From Musa acuminata AAA Group (taxonomy: Eukaryota > Streptophyta > Magnoliopsida > Zingiberales > Musaceae): a DNA stretch of 64,000 nucleotides. Position 1 is the first letter of the stretch. Each line of letters begins with the position of its first letter. Where the stretch lies: NCBI RefSeq assembly GCF_036884655.1, contig NC_088342.1:14184501-14248500 (forward strand), in the 5' to 3' direction. The notes beneath the pieces are model-generated. The model was not told the origin of the DNA. It made no database searches and saw only the letters and a program-made list of their open reading frames with translations. Below are positions 1-10,396 of this stretch, piece by piece. The position numbers and the translations under genes are program-made.

Positions 1-148
1 CTGCGCTTAGATGCAAACTGCGCATAAACGCAATCTGCGCTTAGATGCAAACTGCGCTTCGACGCAATATGAATTTAGACGCAATCTGCATTTAGACGCA
101 AATTGCATTTAGACGCTAACTATGTTTAAACGTAAACTGCACTTAATA
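1..148. repeat. Degenerate 15-16 bp tandem repeat within LTR X
   Basis: Roughly nine imperfect copies of a unit resembling CTGCGCTTAGATGCAAA run from the window edge to about 148, becoming more AT-rich to the right. The array probably continues left of the window. It is visible by eye and needs no homology. Confidence 0.7.
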
Positions 149-273
149 ATAAGTAAACTAGGATCGGCTTTTGCATAGTGTTTATCGAACGAACGCAGCT
201 TTCGTTTTTAATCGCTGAAAGATTTCCGCTGCATTAATTCAACCCCCCCCTCTTAGTGCTCTCGATCCTAACA
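1..273 (+). mobile_element. 3' end of a Sirevirus-like copia LTR (element X, partial)
   Basis: The end of this stretch, with a run of C followed by a short TTAGTG motif and the terminus GATCCTAACA, matches the LTR ends at 47540-47593 and 55700-55750. I read it as the right end of a related LTR element whose body lies left of the window. It abuts copia A integrase sequence at 274, so X inserted into copia A. The 5' target duplication cannot be checked because the other end is outside. Confidence 0.55.
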
Positions 274-584
274 TCAGTTCCTCAAGGACCATGGGAAATT
301 ATCCCAATGGATTCCTCCTTATACACCTCAGCTCAATGGTGTCTCTAAAAGGAGAAATCATACATTATTAGATATGGTACGGTCCATGATGAGTTTCACT
401 GACCTACCCATCTCATTCTGGGGATATGCCCTAGAAACCGTAGCTTACCTTCTGAACAGAGTTCCAACTAAGTCGGTAGTGTCTACACCATATGAGATAT
501 GGAAAGGGAAGAAGCCTGATCTTAAGGTTATTAAGATTTGGGGCTGCCCTAAACATGTTAAAAGACACAACCCCGATAAGTTAG
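274..584 (+). pseudogene. Copia A integrase fragment (Ty1/copia pol, interrupted)
   Basis: From about 308 the reading frame gives the copia integrase C-terminal signature: WIPPYTPQLNG, then SKRRNHTLLDMVRSM, then LPISFWGYALETVAYLLNRVP and a YEIWKGKKP motif. The frame breaks upstream of 308. At 584 the ORF is cut by mini-element C1 and resumes at 2813 in the same frame. This is a piece of a retrotransposon polyprotein whose integrase would insert cDNA into the host genome, and it is not functional here. The 5' LTR, gag and protease of this copia lie left of the window. Confidence 0.8.
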
Positions 585-697
585 TGATAAGACCCTAAAG
601 TCTTATCGTAGGCTCTGATACCAAATGATAAGACCCTAAAGTCTTATCGTAAAAAAGAAGAAGAGAAAGGGGATGATCACTTCGAGGGGATCGGCCT
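585..697 (+). repeat. Left inverted repeat of C1 (antisense LTR 3' end plus primer-binding site)
   Basis: The reverse complement of this segment matches 2698-2812 with only a few differences. It contains the 24-bp near-palindrome built from GATAAGAC and GTCTTATC twice, with GCTCTGATACCA (612-623) between them. That is the reverse complement of the tRNA-Met primer-binding consensus TGGTATCAGAGC. Confidence 0.8.
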
Positions 698-782
698 CCT
701 TGATCGCTTCGAGGGGATCGGCCCTCCTTGATCACTTCGAGGGGATCGGCCCTCCTTGATCGCTTCGAGGGGATCGGCCCTT
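674..782 (+). repeat. Four tandem 27-28 bp repeats in the C1 leader
   Basis: Units at 674-700, 701-728, 729-756 and 757-781 alternate TGATCACTTCGAGG and TGATCGCTTCGAGG starts. A single inverted copy lies in the right inverted repeat near 2695-2722, so the array expanded on the left side only. C2 has no such array. Confidence 0.85.
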
Positions 783-1214
783 CTCCACCGCCGCCGGCCA
801 GCAACGACTGCTGCTGCTAGCCACCGCAGCCTTCACCTCAACCCCTTCGATCTGCACCGTTGCTGCAGCCCACCTTGCTCTGCATCGTAGCCGTAGCCTC
901 AACCCCGGCCGCTTCAACGCCACCTCCCTCTTGTTCTGCCTCCGCTGCTGCAGTTGTCGGTTGCCATCATCCGTCAACACGGCTGCTCGGCGATTGCTTC
1001 CTTGGGTCACAACAGTTGCAACCGTCGTCTTTCAGCCTTGGTGCTTTCATCTCACGCAGTGACATAAACACAGGGTAGCTACTCTTCCTCTAATGCAGCG
1101 ACCGCAGCACTGCCTTGGCGTCCACCTCCTCGGCAACTCCGCATCGATAGTGTTGATGCCCTTGACCCGACACCAAAAACAGGAGTTGAGATTACAGATT
1201 TGCAGTCTTACGCA
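783..1214 (+). other. C1 GC-rich leader upstream of gag
   Basis: A GC-rich, CTG/GCC-rich stretch without a convincing ORF runs up to the gag start. Its right part, from about 1090 to 1210, matches the C2 leader (to about 31800), ending in a shared ...GACACCA...GATTACAGAT segment just before gag. Short ORFs here look like composition effects. Confidence 0.5.
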
Positions 1215-2377
1215 ATGGCCATTGATAACTCGGTGAAAGCACAAATGGAAGCATTGGAAATCAGAATTGAGAATCGACTGCAAGAAACACTTAATGATTT
1301 CAAAAAGAGTCTAATGGAGAGCCTCAGCAAATTTCAACAAAATGGGGGCTCAAGTTCTACGTTGCATAGATCTGAAAATACAGGAAAAAGGTCCCAACAT
1401 TGTGACACAAATTACTCATACATGAAGATGGAATTTCCAAGATGGAAAGATAGAGATTCGACCAATTGGATCTCTAAGGCAGAAAATTTTTTCCGTTTTC
1501 ACAGAAACCCAGAAGAATCCAAGGTAGAAGTGGCCTCAATCCAGCTCAAGGGAGATGCATTCCAGTGGTACGATTGGTATGAAACTTTCCACGGAGTTCC
1601 TTCGTGGGAGCAATTCAAAAGAAGACTTCTTGTTCGCTTTGGCCCATCCGAATATGAGAATGTTGATTGTCAGCTTGCCAAAATTCGTCAGACTTCTACA
1701 GTGTTAGAATATCACAGTAGGTTTGAAAAATTATCAAATCAAGCTAGAGATTGGTCAGACCGACAACTTCTGGATACATTTATTGAAGGGCTTATTCCAG
1801 AGATCCGGTGTGAAGTTAAGGCTCGTCAACCTCGCACTATGATAGCTACATCTCATTTGCAAATCTATATGAGAAAAAAATTAGCAAGGAAAGATCAGCA
1901 AGGGATTTGTACTATGATGAAAATTGGAATATGGAGCACCGATGTAAACAAGAGCAACTTCTGATGATTGAGCCAATTAGAGAGGAACCGGAAATAAAAG
2001 AGTTAGACTCCGATCATAAAGGTATGAAAACCGATGAAGATATTAAAGCGATCACAGATACAGTGCATGCATTGGCTGGCTACACTAACCCACAAACTAT
2101 GAAAATCGGAGGAACTTTGAAGCATCAACCTGACACTATTTTGATTGATACAGATAACACTAATAATTTTATGGACAGGAAAGTTACAGCCCAATTAGCC
2201 CATCACATTGAAGGCTGTGATATATTCAAAGCTGATGGATGGATTTTAACTTATGATAGCAAAGGCCAGGAATTTCTTGCAACGATTACTACACTAAAAG
2301 ATCGACCTATTGCTTACACTGTCAAAAAGTGGAGACCATACTTACTTGATCAACGGGTTGTGATGCGTTGCAGATAG
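1215..2377 (+). pseudogene. C1 gag-protease remnant (Ty3/gypsy)
   Basis: ATG at 1215 opens a gag-like frame with a coiled N-terminus, then FPRWKDRD, WISKAENFFRFH, GDAFQWYDWYE and a W-x-QFKRRLL..RFGPSEYENVD segment, typical of Ty3/gypsy gag. A frameshift near 1910-1960 moves to a second frame. The zinc knuckle keeps only HRC of its ligands. The aspartic protease site reads ILIDTD instead of the DTG/DSG class, so it should be inactive. After about 2270 the frame jumps to an RNase H-like segment with KWRPYLLDQR, so RT has been deleted. The product would have formed a virus-like particle in an active relative. It is non-functional here. Confidence 0.75.
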
Positions 2378-2463
2378 TCTATGGCTAAAGTGCTGAAAGA
2401 GAACCTCCTCGAGATTGATGCTGCTCAGCCTTGAGGACAAGGCTGATTTGAAGAGGGAGGAAC

Positions 2464-2771
2464 TGTTAGGACCCTTTTTCTGAGCTTTTGAATAATGTTT
2501 ATTGAGTCTGTTTAGTCCAGTTGTTTATTGAGTCGGTTTGGTTCAGTTAGAGTCAAGTAGAGGTTTATTTAATATTTATTTATTATTAGAGTTCAAGTCC
2601 TGATGGACTCTAGGTGGAACTCTATAAATAGGGATGTAACTGCTTCTTTTCAATAATCTATGAAAAATACTATTCTGTCTTTTGACAAACCCTAGGAGGC
2701 TGATCCCCTCGAAGCGATCATTATCATCCCCTTTCTCTTCTTTTTTACGATAAGACTTTAGAGTCTTATCA
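2464..2771 (+). repeat. C1 LTR (direct orientation)
   Basis: The LTR starts TGTTAGGACCC just after the purine-rich GAAGAGGGAGGAAC (a polypurine tract) and ends GAGTCTTATCA. A TATAAATA box is at 2623-2630. The body of this LTR matches the inverted LTR of C2 (33100-33313). Directly after it, TGGTATCAGAGC at 2774-2785 is a primer-binding site, which normally follows a 5' LTR and not a 3' one. Confidence 0.75.
2623..2630 (+). promoter_or_regulatory. TATA box of the C1 LTR
   Basis: TATAAATA within the LTR, in the context AACTCTATAAATAGGG. The same context occurs in inverted orientation in C2. Confidence 0.6.
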
Positions 2772-2812
2772 TTTGGTATCAGAGCCTACGATAAGACTTT
2801 AGGGTCTTATCA
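2698..2812 (+). repeat. Right inverted repeat of C1
   Basis: Partner of 585-697. It comprises the last ~75 bp of the LTR, the primer-binding site at 2774-2785, and a second copy of the LTR-terminal palindrome, ending CTTATCA at 2812. Confidence 0.8.
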
Positions 2813-4714
2813 GTTAAAATCAAGGACAAAGCGATGCAAATTTGTGGGATACCCCAAGGAAACTTGTGGGTATTATTTCTATCATCTCGATGACCAAAAG
2901 GTCTTTGTAGCTATGAGAGCAGTGTTCCTTGAGAAGGAACACATTCTTGGCGGAGATAATGGGAGAATGATAGAATTGAGTGAGGTTGGAGAACCAAGCT
3001 CAAGCACCACTCTACAGCCCGAGTCTGTTCAGGTACCTAATACACAAGTTTCAACTTTACGCAGATCTGATAGAGTATTCCATCCTCCTGAGAGATATGT
3101 GGGACATATTAGAGGAGAGGATGTAGAGGATATTGATCCTCAGACCTACGAGGAGGCTATTATGAGTATAGACTCCGGGAAGTGGCAAGAAGCCATGAAT
3201 TCTGAGATGGATTCTATGTACTCCAATAAGGTTTGGAACCTAGTTGATGCGCTCGAAGGTATTGTACCCATCGGTTGCAAGTGGATCTTTAAGAAAAAGA
3301 TCGGAGTAGATGGAAAGGTAGAGACCTATAAAGCAAGGCTAGTGGCTAAGGGGTATCGTCAAAGGCAAGGTGTTGACTATGACGAAACCTTCTCACCCGT
3401 AGCAATGCTAAAATCCATCAGAATTCTATTGGCGATTGCAGCACACTATGGTTATGAGATCTGGCAGATGGATGTGAAAACCTCATTCCTCAATGGGAAC
3501 CTCGAGGAGGAGGTGTATATGATGCAACCTGAGGGATACGTGTCCAAGAACTGCCCAAATAAGGTGTGTAGGTTGCTTAGATCCATTTATGGATTAAAGC
3601 AAGCTTCCCGAAGTTGGAACATAAAATTTGATGAGGCAATCAGATCTTATAACTTCGTTAAGAATGAAGATGAGCCTTGTGTATACAGAAAGGTAAGTGG
3701 GAGCGCTATCACCTTTTTGGTCTTATATGTGGATGACATCCTGATCATTGGGAATGACGTAGGAATGCTATCCACAGTAAAGGCTTGGTTATCTAGACAC
3801 TTCTCCATGAAGGACTTAGGGGAAGCATCCTATATTTTGGGGATTAGAATCTATAGAGATAGATCCAAGAGGATGCTTGGCTTGTCCCAATCCAAGTACA
3901 TAGAAACCATTATCAAAAGGTTTGGCATGGAAAATTCCAAGAGAGGTCTCATACCGATGAGACATGGGATATCGCTTTCTACGAGTATGTCCCCAAAGAC
4001 TCCAGAAGAAAGGGCGAATATGGATATGATACCTTATGCCTCAGCAATAGGGTCTATCATGTATGCCATGCTATGTACTAGGCCTGATATAGCGCATGCT
4101 CTGAGTGTCACGAGCAGGTATCAAGCGGATCCAGGCTTGGAGCACTAGAAAGCAGTAAAGTGTATCCTTTAAGTACTTGAGAAGGACTAAGGATCTTTTA
4201 CTAGTATATGGAGGTAATAGCCTTAAGGTTGAAGGCTACACTAACTCAAGTTTTTCAGTCTGATGTCGATGATAGCAAGTCGAATTCAGGGTATGTGTAC
4301 ACCTTAAATGGAGGAGCAGTGTGCTGGAAGAGTTCCAAGCAAGATACCACTGCTGACTCGACCACAGAGGCGGAGTACATTGCTGCATCAGATGCAGCAA
4401 AGGAGGGAGTTTGGGTGAAGAAGTTCATCACAGATTTGGGAGTTGTGCTGGGTAGCGAAGAGCCGATCTCCCTATATTGCGACAACAACGGGGCGATTGC
4501 TCAAGTAAAGGAACCTAGGTCTCATCAGAAATCTAAGCATGTTCTGAGGAGGTTCCACCTTATCAGAGAGATCGTGACGCGAGGAGATGTAGTAGTCGAA
4601 AGAGTTTCATCCGAAGATAACATTGCAGATCCACTAATAAAGTCGTTGTCTCATATTTGTTTTAAGCGTCACAGGAGTCTGATGGGGATCAGACACATAG
4701 GTGATTGGCTTTAG
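2813..4714 (+). pseudogene. Copia A reverse transcriptase / RNase H
   Basis: Continuation of the 274-584 frame after C1. It shows, in order: FVGYPKET (end of integrase), a linker with RRSDRV and PPERYV, then the RT with CKWIFKKK, YKARLVAKGY, DYDETFSPV, WQMDVKTSFLNGNL and the catalytic LYVDDILI near 3727-3750. A TAG replaces an expected Trp at 4146-4148, and an extra T follows near 4171. The frame resumes for RNase H with [24 protein letters not shown] and a terminal ADPLIKSL. The element type is Tork/Angela-like copia, judged by motif similarity and the long LTR. It copied retrotransposon RNA when active; it is now broken by two nested insertions, one nonsense codon and frameshifts. Confidence 0.85.
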
Positions 4715-4728
4715 GTCAAGTGGGAGAT

Positions 4729-6224
4729 TGCAAGTCATAGGTGCCCAGCAAGCCAATCACGTGAGTGATGGCACGTGTGACTTAATATAGAATCTTTTTG
4801 CTTATTATATTTTGGCATATATCACTTTATAACTATTACATAAATGCATACATATATTGTGATGTCCTTGGATTTGTGCAATGGGAATCGAATCGTGATG
4901 AGATCACGATAGTTAGATCGATTCACCTTTAAACACATATCCTAAATAATCCCGGTCATAGGTTACTCGAGAGGGATATCGTGTTAACCGGACAGACTGG
5001 TGTGCTGTATACTCGTCCATATGATAGATGCAGCTGGTCTCATAGCTGCTTGTGTAGGGACACTAGGGATACAGTATAGGTGCTCATTGGAGAATGAGTT
5101 CACTGATTGATCCGCTTACGGAATGCTGGATGGTTGATGATGCCTTATTGTCAGACAGCGATTCCGTAGTCCTAGTGGTGTATCTGGTCCTTAGAATTGA
5201 GACACCAAGGATGTCCTATATGAGTGCTCCACTCTTTGATACCAGACTTATAGGTTTGGCTATCCCAGATCTAGTACAGCTAGTCATTGGGAGTGGTAGT
5301 CGACCTTACGAGGGTTATTGAGTGTCAATAGAGGATCATCCACTCTCGGCGTCATGAGAGGAATATCCCATGTGTTCTTGCTCAGACAAATCCCTGGCCA
5401 GGGTCATTCGGGTTAAGAGAGAAAGAGTTCTCCGGGAGAATCCGATTAGAGCGAGACTCGAGAAGAAACCGTATGGGTCTGACAACACCATGCTCTATAT
5501 ACGGTCTCTAGGATATTAGATGGATGAGGGACTATAGGTACACGGTAACTGAGGACAGACAGGTCCAATGGATTGGATTCCCCTGTATTGTATGGGGACT
5601 ACGGCATAATGGCCTAGTACGTCCGTAGTCGATGAGTCGAGTGAATTATTACAGAGATAATAATTCATTGAGTTAGAAGGAGTTCTGATAGGTATGACTC
5701 ACGGCCAGCTCGGTATTGGGCCTAGAGGGTCACACATATGGTAGGCATTGCGATGAATAGAGGTTCGGATATGAGATATCCGACGGAGCCCTTGTCTTAT
5801 TGGATGCAGATCCAATACCCACTAGGGGAGGACCCATTAGGGTTTGATAGGGGACCTCTATAAATAGGAGGGATTCAGAGCCCCATGGGCTAGAGAGCTT
5901 TTGTTTGCCTTTTCCTATTCTCCTCTCCATCTCCACCTCTGAGTAGGCCTGGAGTTTTGAGAAGCGTCATCGCAACCCTACTGTGTGGATCACCGCTAGA
6001 GAGTAGGACGCTTGACCTCCTTCACCCTCTCCTAAGGATCTGCAAGGAAACAGGGATATACGATCTCCCTAGGTAACACAATCTACTCTATACGCAGTTT
6101 CATGTTTCGCGGATTTTTGCGTACCAATCTTCGCATGACGACGAACATCTCTTTGGGAATCGGGGATTTTGTTTTTCTTGTTCTTCCGCTGCGCATGTGA
6201 TGTCGCCCCAAGGATTTCCCAACA
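4729..6224 (+). repeat. Copia A 3' LTR (about 1.5 kb)
   Basis: It follows the polypurine tract CAAGTGGGAGAT, starts TGCAAGTCATAGG and ends TTTCCCAACA. A TATAAATA box is at 5859-5866, and the right end has the pattern common to long-LTR copia (a Cys-rich TTCTTCCGCTGCGC stretch before GTCGCC). Immediately to the right the gypsy B reverse transcriptase resumes, so copia A inserted into B. ORFs inside the LTR are not meaningful. Confidence 0.8.
5859..5866 (+). promoter_or_regulatory. TATA box of copia A LTR
   Basis: TATAAATA in the context CCTCTATAAATAGGAGG, the usual place for the LTR promoter of a plant copia element. Confidence 0.55.
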
Positions 6225-8595
6225 AGAATATGGCTGGAGCGTTGGATAAGCCGAAAGGCATCACCAAGATTTCAAACACTCCATACCTGGTCACACAAGT
6301 AGTCTTCGCTTCATCGCCTTCAGCAATGCGCTCCTGCCAATACCCCGACCGAAGGTCGAGTTTTGAGAAATACTTAGCTTTGTCCAATTGGTCGAACAAG
6401 TCCGCAATGAGCGGGATGGGATACGTGTTCTTCACTGTCACTTTGTTGAGGGCTCGGTAGTCGACGCATAATCGGAGGCTCCTATCTTGTTTCTTCTAGA
6501 AGTGAACTGGAGCTCCGAAAGGTGCTTTAGAGCTGCGGATGAGACCACCGGTTAGCAGTTCACCTAACTGCTTCCTGAGTTCTGCCAACTCTGGCGGGGG
6601 CATGCGGTAGGGTGGTCTCGCTGGAGGCTTCACTCCTGGCTCCAGCTCGATGCTGTGATCCACGCCTCTGCGTGGTGGAAGAGTCTTCGATAACTCGGGT
6701 GGCATAACGTCCTTGAACTCTTTCAGGACGCTCTCCACCGCAGTAGGTTCTTGAATGGCCTTCTCGTTGAGTGGCTCTAGCTTCATAGCAGCCACGAATG
6801 TCAATTCGCCTTTTCGCACCCCTTTCTTCAGTTGTAATGACGATATGTGTTGAGGCTCCTTGATTCCTCTCCGAGAGACAGGAACCACGCAGGGGTCATC
6901 GCCTCCCATCATACATAGGGAGTTCAGGAACGACATTGGCACCAACTTCGCCGCGTGCATGAACTCCATTCCAATAATCACTTGGAAGTCATCCAGTGGC
7001 ACGACCATCATGTTGGTGTTCCCGCTCCATGTCCCGATTTTGATGGGAACACCCTTCGCCAACCCGGAGATTCGCCTGGCCTCCGAGTTCACCGCCTTCA
7101 TTCGGCTTGGGCTCTTCTCCAAGATCAACCCAAGTCGTTGTGCTTCTCAATCGGCTATGAAGTTGTGGGTAGCGCCCGTGTCCACCATTGCACGGGTCGT
7201 TTGGCCATTTAGCTTGATGTCCACATACATTAGCTCACTACTTTCTGCTTTTTGTAGCTTTGTCTTAATGTTCTCCCCCACTTGACCCCGCATGGCGTTC
7301 AACAAATGCATTGCTCCATTCTGGGTCCTTGCGAGTCCTCGTCGTCGCTGCTGGATTTAAAACTGCTCGAACTAAGAGCAACAGCTTTGCCCTTGTTCGA
7401 TCAGGGGGGTGGATGGAAGCCGTCAAAGCATGTGCGGTCCTCCGCACAAGAAACATCCTCCAGGTTTGGAGGCATTGCCTTTCGGGTTTGGCCCTTTGTG
7501 GGAACTCTTCTTCTTTTGTTCGCCTCCGAACTCCTTCCCTCGAGAATGTTTTGGAGGACGATTGCCTGAAGATTGTTTCCTTCTCCCTGGGTCTTCGGAG
7601 GAAACAAAGTCGGTGAGTCTTTCTGCAGCAGCAATTGCCCCGACCACATAGGTAACATTCCTTCGATTTAGTTCCTATTGAGCCCATGGCTTCAAACCAT
7701 CGAGGAAGCTGAATAACTTGTTCTTCTCGAACATGTCCTGTATATCCAGCATTAGTGCAGAAAATTGTTTCACATAGTCTCGGATGGTGGTACTCTGGCG
7801 GAGTTGTCTCAACTTCCTTCTTGCGACGAACTCTGTGTTCTCCGGTAGGAACTGAGTTCTCAACTCCCGCTTCAAGTCCTCCCATGTGTCGACTCGACAC
7901 CGCCCTTGTTGGATCTCCTCCCAACGGGTTCGCCACCAAAGTTTCGCATCTCCGTTCAGATACATTGTTGCTATAGAAACTTTGGTATCTTCAGAATCGG
8001 GCCTCGTAGCTCAGAAGTATTGTTCTATGTCGAATAGAAAGTTCTCAAACTCTTTGGCATCTTTGGCCCCTCCATATCCATGAGGCTCGGGTGCCCTCAA
8101 GTTTTGTGCTGGTGCAACACGGGTGTTGCTTACTCCCGCATTTAGTGTTCTTGTGAGCATGGCCATATTTGAAGTAAGTTCCGCCACAACATCCTGTAAG
8201 TGTTGTACGGAGTCTTTGGTGTCATCCGACAGTCGGTCGACTAGGGCCTCGACCTTGTCGATCCTGGACTCTGCTTCCTCTTATGAGCTCTCTACCCCAA
8301 CAAGCCTTTGTTGGCCATGGTAGAGTTCCTCCATGCTCGCTTCAAGAACATCCAGGCGGGTTTCCGCCGTCGTGAGTCTCTCCTTGTGACTCTTTTTCCC
8401 AATTAGCGCTCCAGATTGTGCTTCCTCCGCTCGCAGAGAGTAGCCAACTTCTCGCTCATCATGTTCGTTGTCGTGCTCCTCTTGAGCGGCTCCAACATCA
8501 TGAGAGCGAGTGTGCACATGCAGCCCACCTGCGGCTGCTTGGGGCAAGGGTCCGGCTTGCCCCGTCTTGCTAGATTCACCACGATACTTTGCCAT
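6225..8595 (-). pseudogene. Gypsy B gag-protease-RT (partial, interrupted)
   Basis: Read on the minus strand from ATG at 8595: gag N-terminus MAKYRGES, a gag core with YLNGDAKLWWRTRWEE, DTWEDLKRELRTQF, then a damaged zinc knuckle CFLCGGPH. The protease follows with an intact VDTGATHNF near 7160-7186 and DDFQVIIGMEF. The RT begins with HSIELEPGVKPP.. and PYRMPP, then the conserved DLRSGYWQ block and ending at [12 protein letters not shown] at 6225. There the copia A LTR interrupts it, and the rest of pol should lie left of the window. Several stop codons are present (for example TAA at 8281, and after the gag and RT blocks). A Ty3/gypsy element, probably a chromovirus-type; inactive. Confidence 0.85.
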
Positions 8596-8641
8596 GGCGA
8601 AGTTGCGAAGTTCGTTCGCTGCTCGCTCAAAGTGCTTGCCC

Positions 8642-8653
8642 GCTCTGATACCA
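8642..8653 (-). other. Gypsy B primer-binding site
   Basis: The minus strand reads TGGTATCAGAGC here, three bases after the end of the LTR. This is the plant consensus complementary to initiator tRNA-Met, and it fixes the orientation of element B. Confidence 0.8.
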
Positions 8654-8656
8654 TAA

Positions 8657-9439
8657 TGTCACGGCCTTAGCCGGAATTACCTAAGGAGTGAGGCACCCTT
8701 GCGGCCAAAGACGCGAACTTAGCTTGCGTTGCCTAAGTCGCGAGTCACCCTTGCGGCAAACACGCGAACTTAGCTTGCGTTGCCTAAGTCATGCTTCGCC
8801 CTTGCGATATTGCTCCACAAGGATCAGCCCACTTGTAACCTCTCGTAGGTCCCGAAGGACCTATAAAAAGAGAAAGTTGATTAGCTTGAAAGAACGAGCG
8901 GCGGACAAGTCCCGACGTCTTGCGAAAAGGGGAAGCTTTATAAGCAATTCAGCGAGCACCTTGCGTGCACAAGAGAAGAGGGAGAGGGAGAAAACAAGGG
9001 CTTTAGAAGGTTGAATGAATAGCTGCAAGCCCACAAACAACCGCTCACCTGGTCCCGGGCGCGACAACAAGTTCCCGTTAAGGCAACGTGCGAACTTGCG
9101 AAAGAGTGTTCAACGCCCGGTATATATCCGAAGCTCCATCTAGCCCTGTGCCACTCGAGGGGTTCAAAGGGGCTGAGATGGCTGACGTTTTGGTGAGCGG
9201 TGGTAGATTCCATAAATCAGCCCGCGACACGCGAAAACGGAGTTGTTTTGGGGCTGTTTTGCTCAGTTCGGTGAGCGGTCGCTTTATAACGCTGCAGCTT
9301 GTTCGAACATACATTTTTACAAGCAAAATGGCCCGAAACCAAGAGAAAACATGCTGTCAAGCAGTTGTACATGTAGGTGTGAGCGACGAACGGTTCATCG
9401 AACGGAGTTGTTACGAGAGCGCGATGACCGTTCGTGACA
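8657..9439 (-). repeat. Gypsy B 5' LTR
   Basis: On the plus strand it runs from TGTCACGGCC to GACCGTTCGTGACA. The ends TGTCACG/CGTGACA form a short perfect inverted repeat, as expected for an LTR. The primer-binding site and gag follow on the minus strand. The partner LTR is outside the window. Confidence 0.8.
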
Positions 9440-9742
9440 TTGCGGTAGCAACTTCTTCCTCTTCAACATGTTGCAGTAGCTTCTTCTTCCTCGACTATAA
9501 TAGTAGGTCATAGTAGCAACTCTAATAGCAGCCAACCATGGAAGAGGAGAAAAAGCTTAAGGTAGTAGCAATCTGCAACCTCAAAGATGACAAGCTCTAT
9601 CACTTATGAAGTCCTTTCGATATTTCCATATTTAGGTACTTCTTTTCGAGAGCAAAATAGATTGATTTTTCTTTTGGAATATCATTTTCTGATCTTTTTA
9701 AATCCTCTACTAGACATAAATCTACTTATTAAGGGAAAATAT
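9440..9742. other. Unassigned sequence between elements B and D
   Basis: This 300-bp stretch begins with CTTC-rich, GTAGCA-rich sequence and becomes AT-rich. I see no ORF, RNA gene or element terminus in it. It may be old host sequence or a decayed repeat. Confidence 0.3.
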
Positions 9743-10348
9743 CATTGGGCTGACAGCCTATATTCAGCCCATGTGGGCTTTATTAGCCCACAATCTACAC
9801 CCTCTCTTAACCTAACCCTAGATCAATATAAGGGGGGTGTGGTGATTGCATTTTGGCAAGAAGGTGGCTACGTTTTTTGGGTAAAAAAAGGGCAGCAACA
9901 TGGTGATCTTCGCAGCAGCAAAGAGGAGAAGAAAAAGGTAGAAAAACAAGAGAAAGAAAGGGAAGAAAACAAGGACAACACAGAGAGACTGTTCTCAATC
10001 ATCTAGCAGTGTTATCATCTTAGGTTAGATCAAATCTATAGTAGACTCTTGCTGTGATTACTTGGGGAGGTTTTAGATATCGTGGACAGTGACATGATCC
10101 TTATATCCCAGTTATTCTCTTGTGATTGTTGCTAGGGTTTAGGGCAAGAGATTGAGATTTATATATTCATTATTCTCATAGTGGATTATCTCTAGTTTGC
10201 CGCATGATTTTTACCCTTCACATTGGAGGGGTCTTCCATGTATATCTTAGTGTTATATTTGATTATGATTTTATTTAATTACGCTGCATATCATGGCCTA
10301 CTAGTATTTGTTCATATATAAAGATTATTCCGCTTTATATCCCCATCA
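9743..10348 (+). repeat. Copia D 5' LTR
   Basis: It matches 14408-15011 over its length, including an early hairpin-like segment with GGGCT and AGCCC blocks and the end TTATATCCCCATCA. A stretch AATATAAGGGGGG near 9818-9837 could serve as the TATA region. Confidence 0.85.
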
Positions 10349-10350
10349 AC

Positions 10351-10362
10351 TAGTATCAGAGC
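10351..10362 (+). other. Copia D primer-binding site
   Basis: TAGTATCAGAGC directly follows the LTR. It differs by one base from the initiator tRNA-Met consensus TGGTATCAGAGC. Confidence 0.7.
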
Positions 10363-10396
10363 AAGGGTTTTGGTGATTTAATTTTTGTATTTAAAC

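Larger units (their letters stand above)
585..2812 (+). mobile_element. C1: non-autonomous gypsy derivative with inverted terminal LTR segments
   Basis: This 2.2-kb insertion sits inside copia A pol. It begins TGATAAGACCCTAAAG and ends CTTTAGGGTCTTATCA, and the first and last ~115 bp are inverted copies of each other. The flanks are GTTAG on the left and GTTAA on the right, consistent with a 5-bp target duplication carrying one change. Removing the insert and one duplication restores the copia reading frame. Inside are a leader, gag, a broken protease, a remnant of RNase H and one direct LTR (2464-2771). RT and integrase are absent. It is related to C2 at 31011-33313. Confidence 0.75.

Noticed and set aside
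5094..5321. 75-codon plus-strand ORF
   Set aside because: It lies inside the copia A LTR and has no conserved domain.
6860..7651. Plus-strand ORFs opposite the gypsy B gag and protease
   Set aside because: They are antisense shadows of a clear Ty3/gypsy coding region with DTG and RT motifs on the minus strand.
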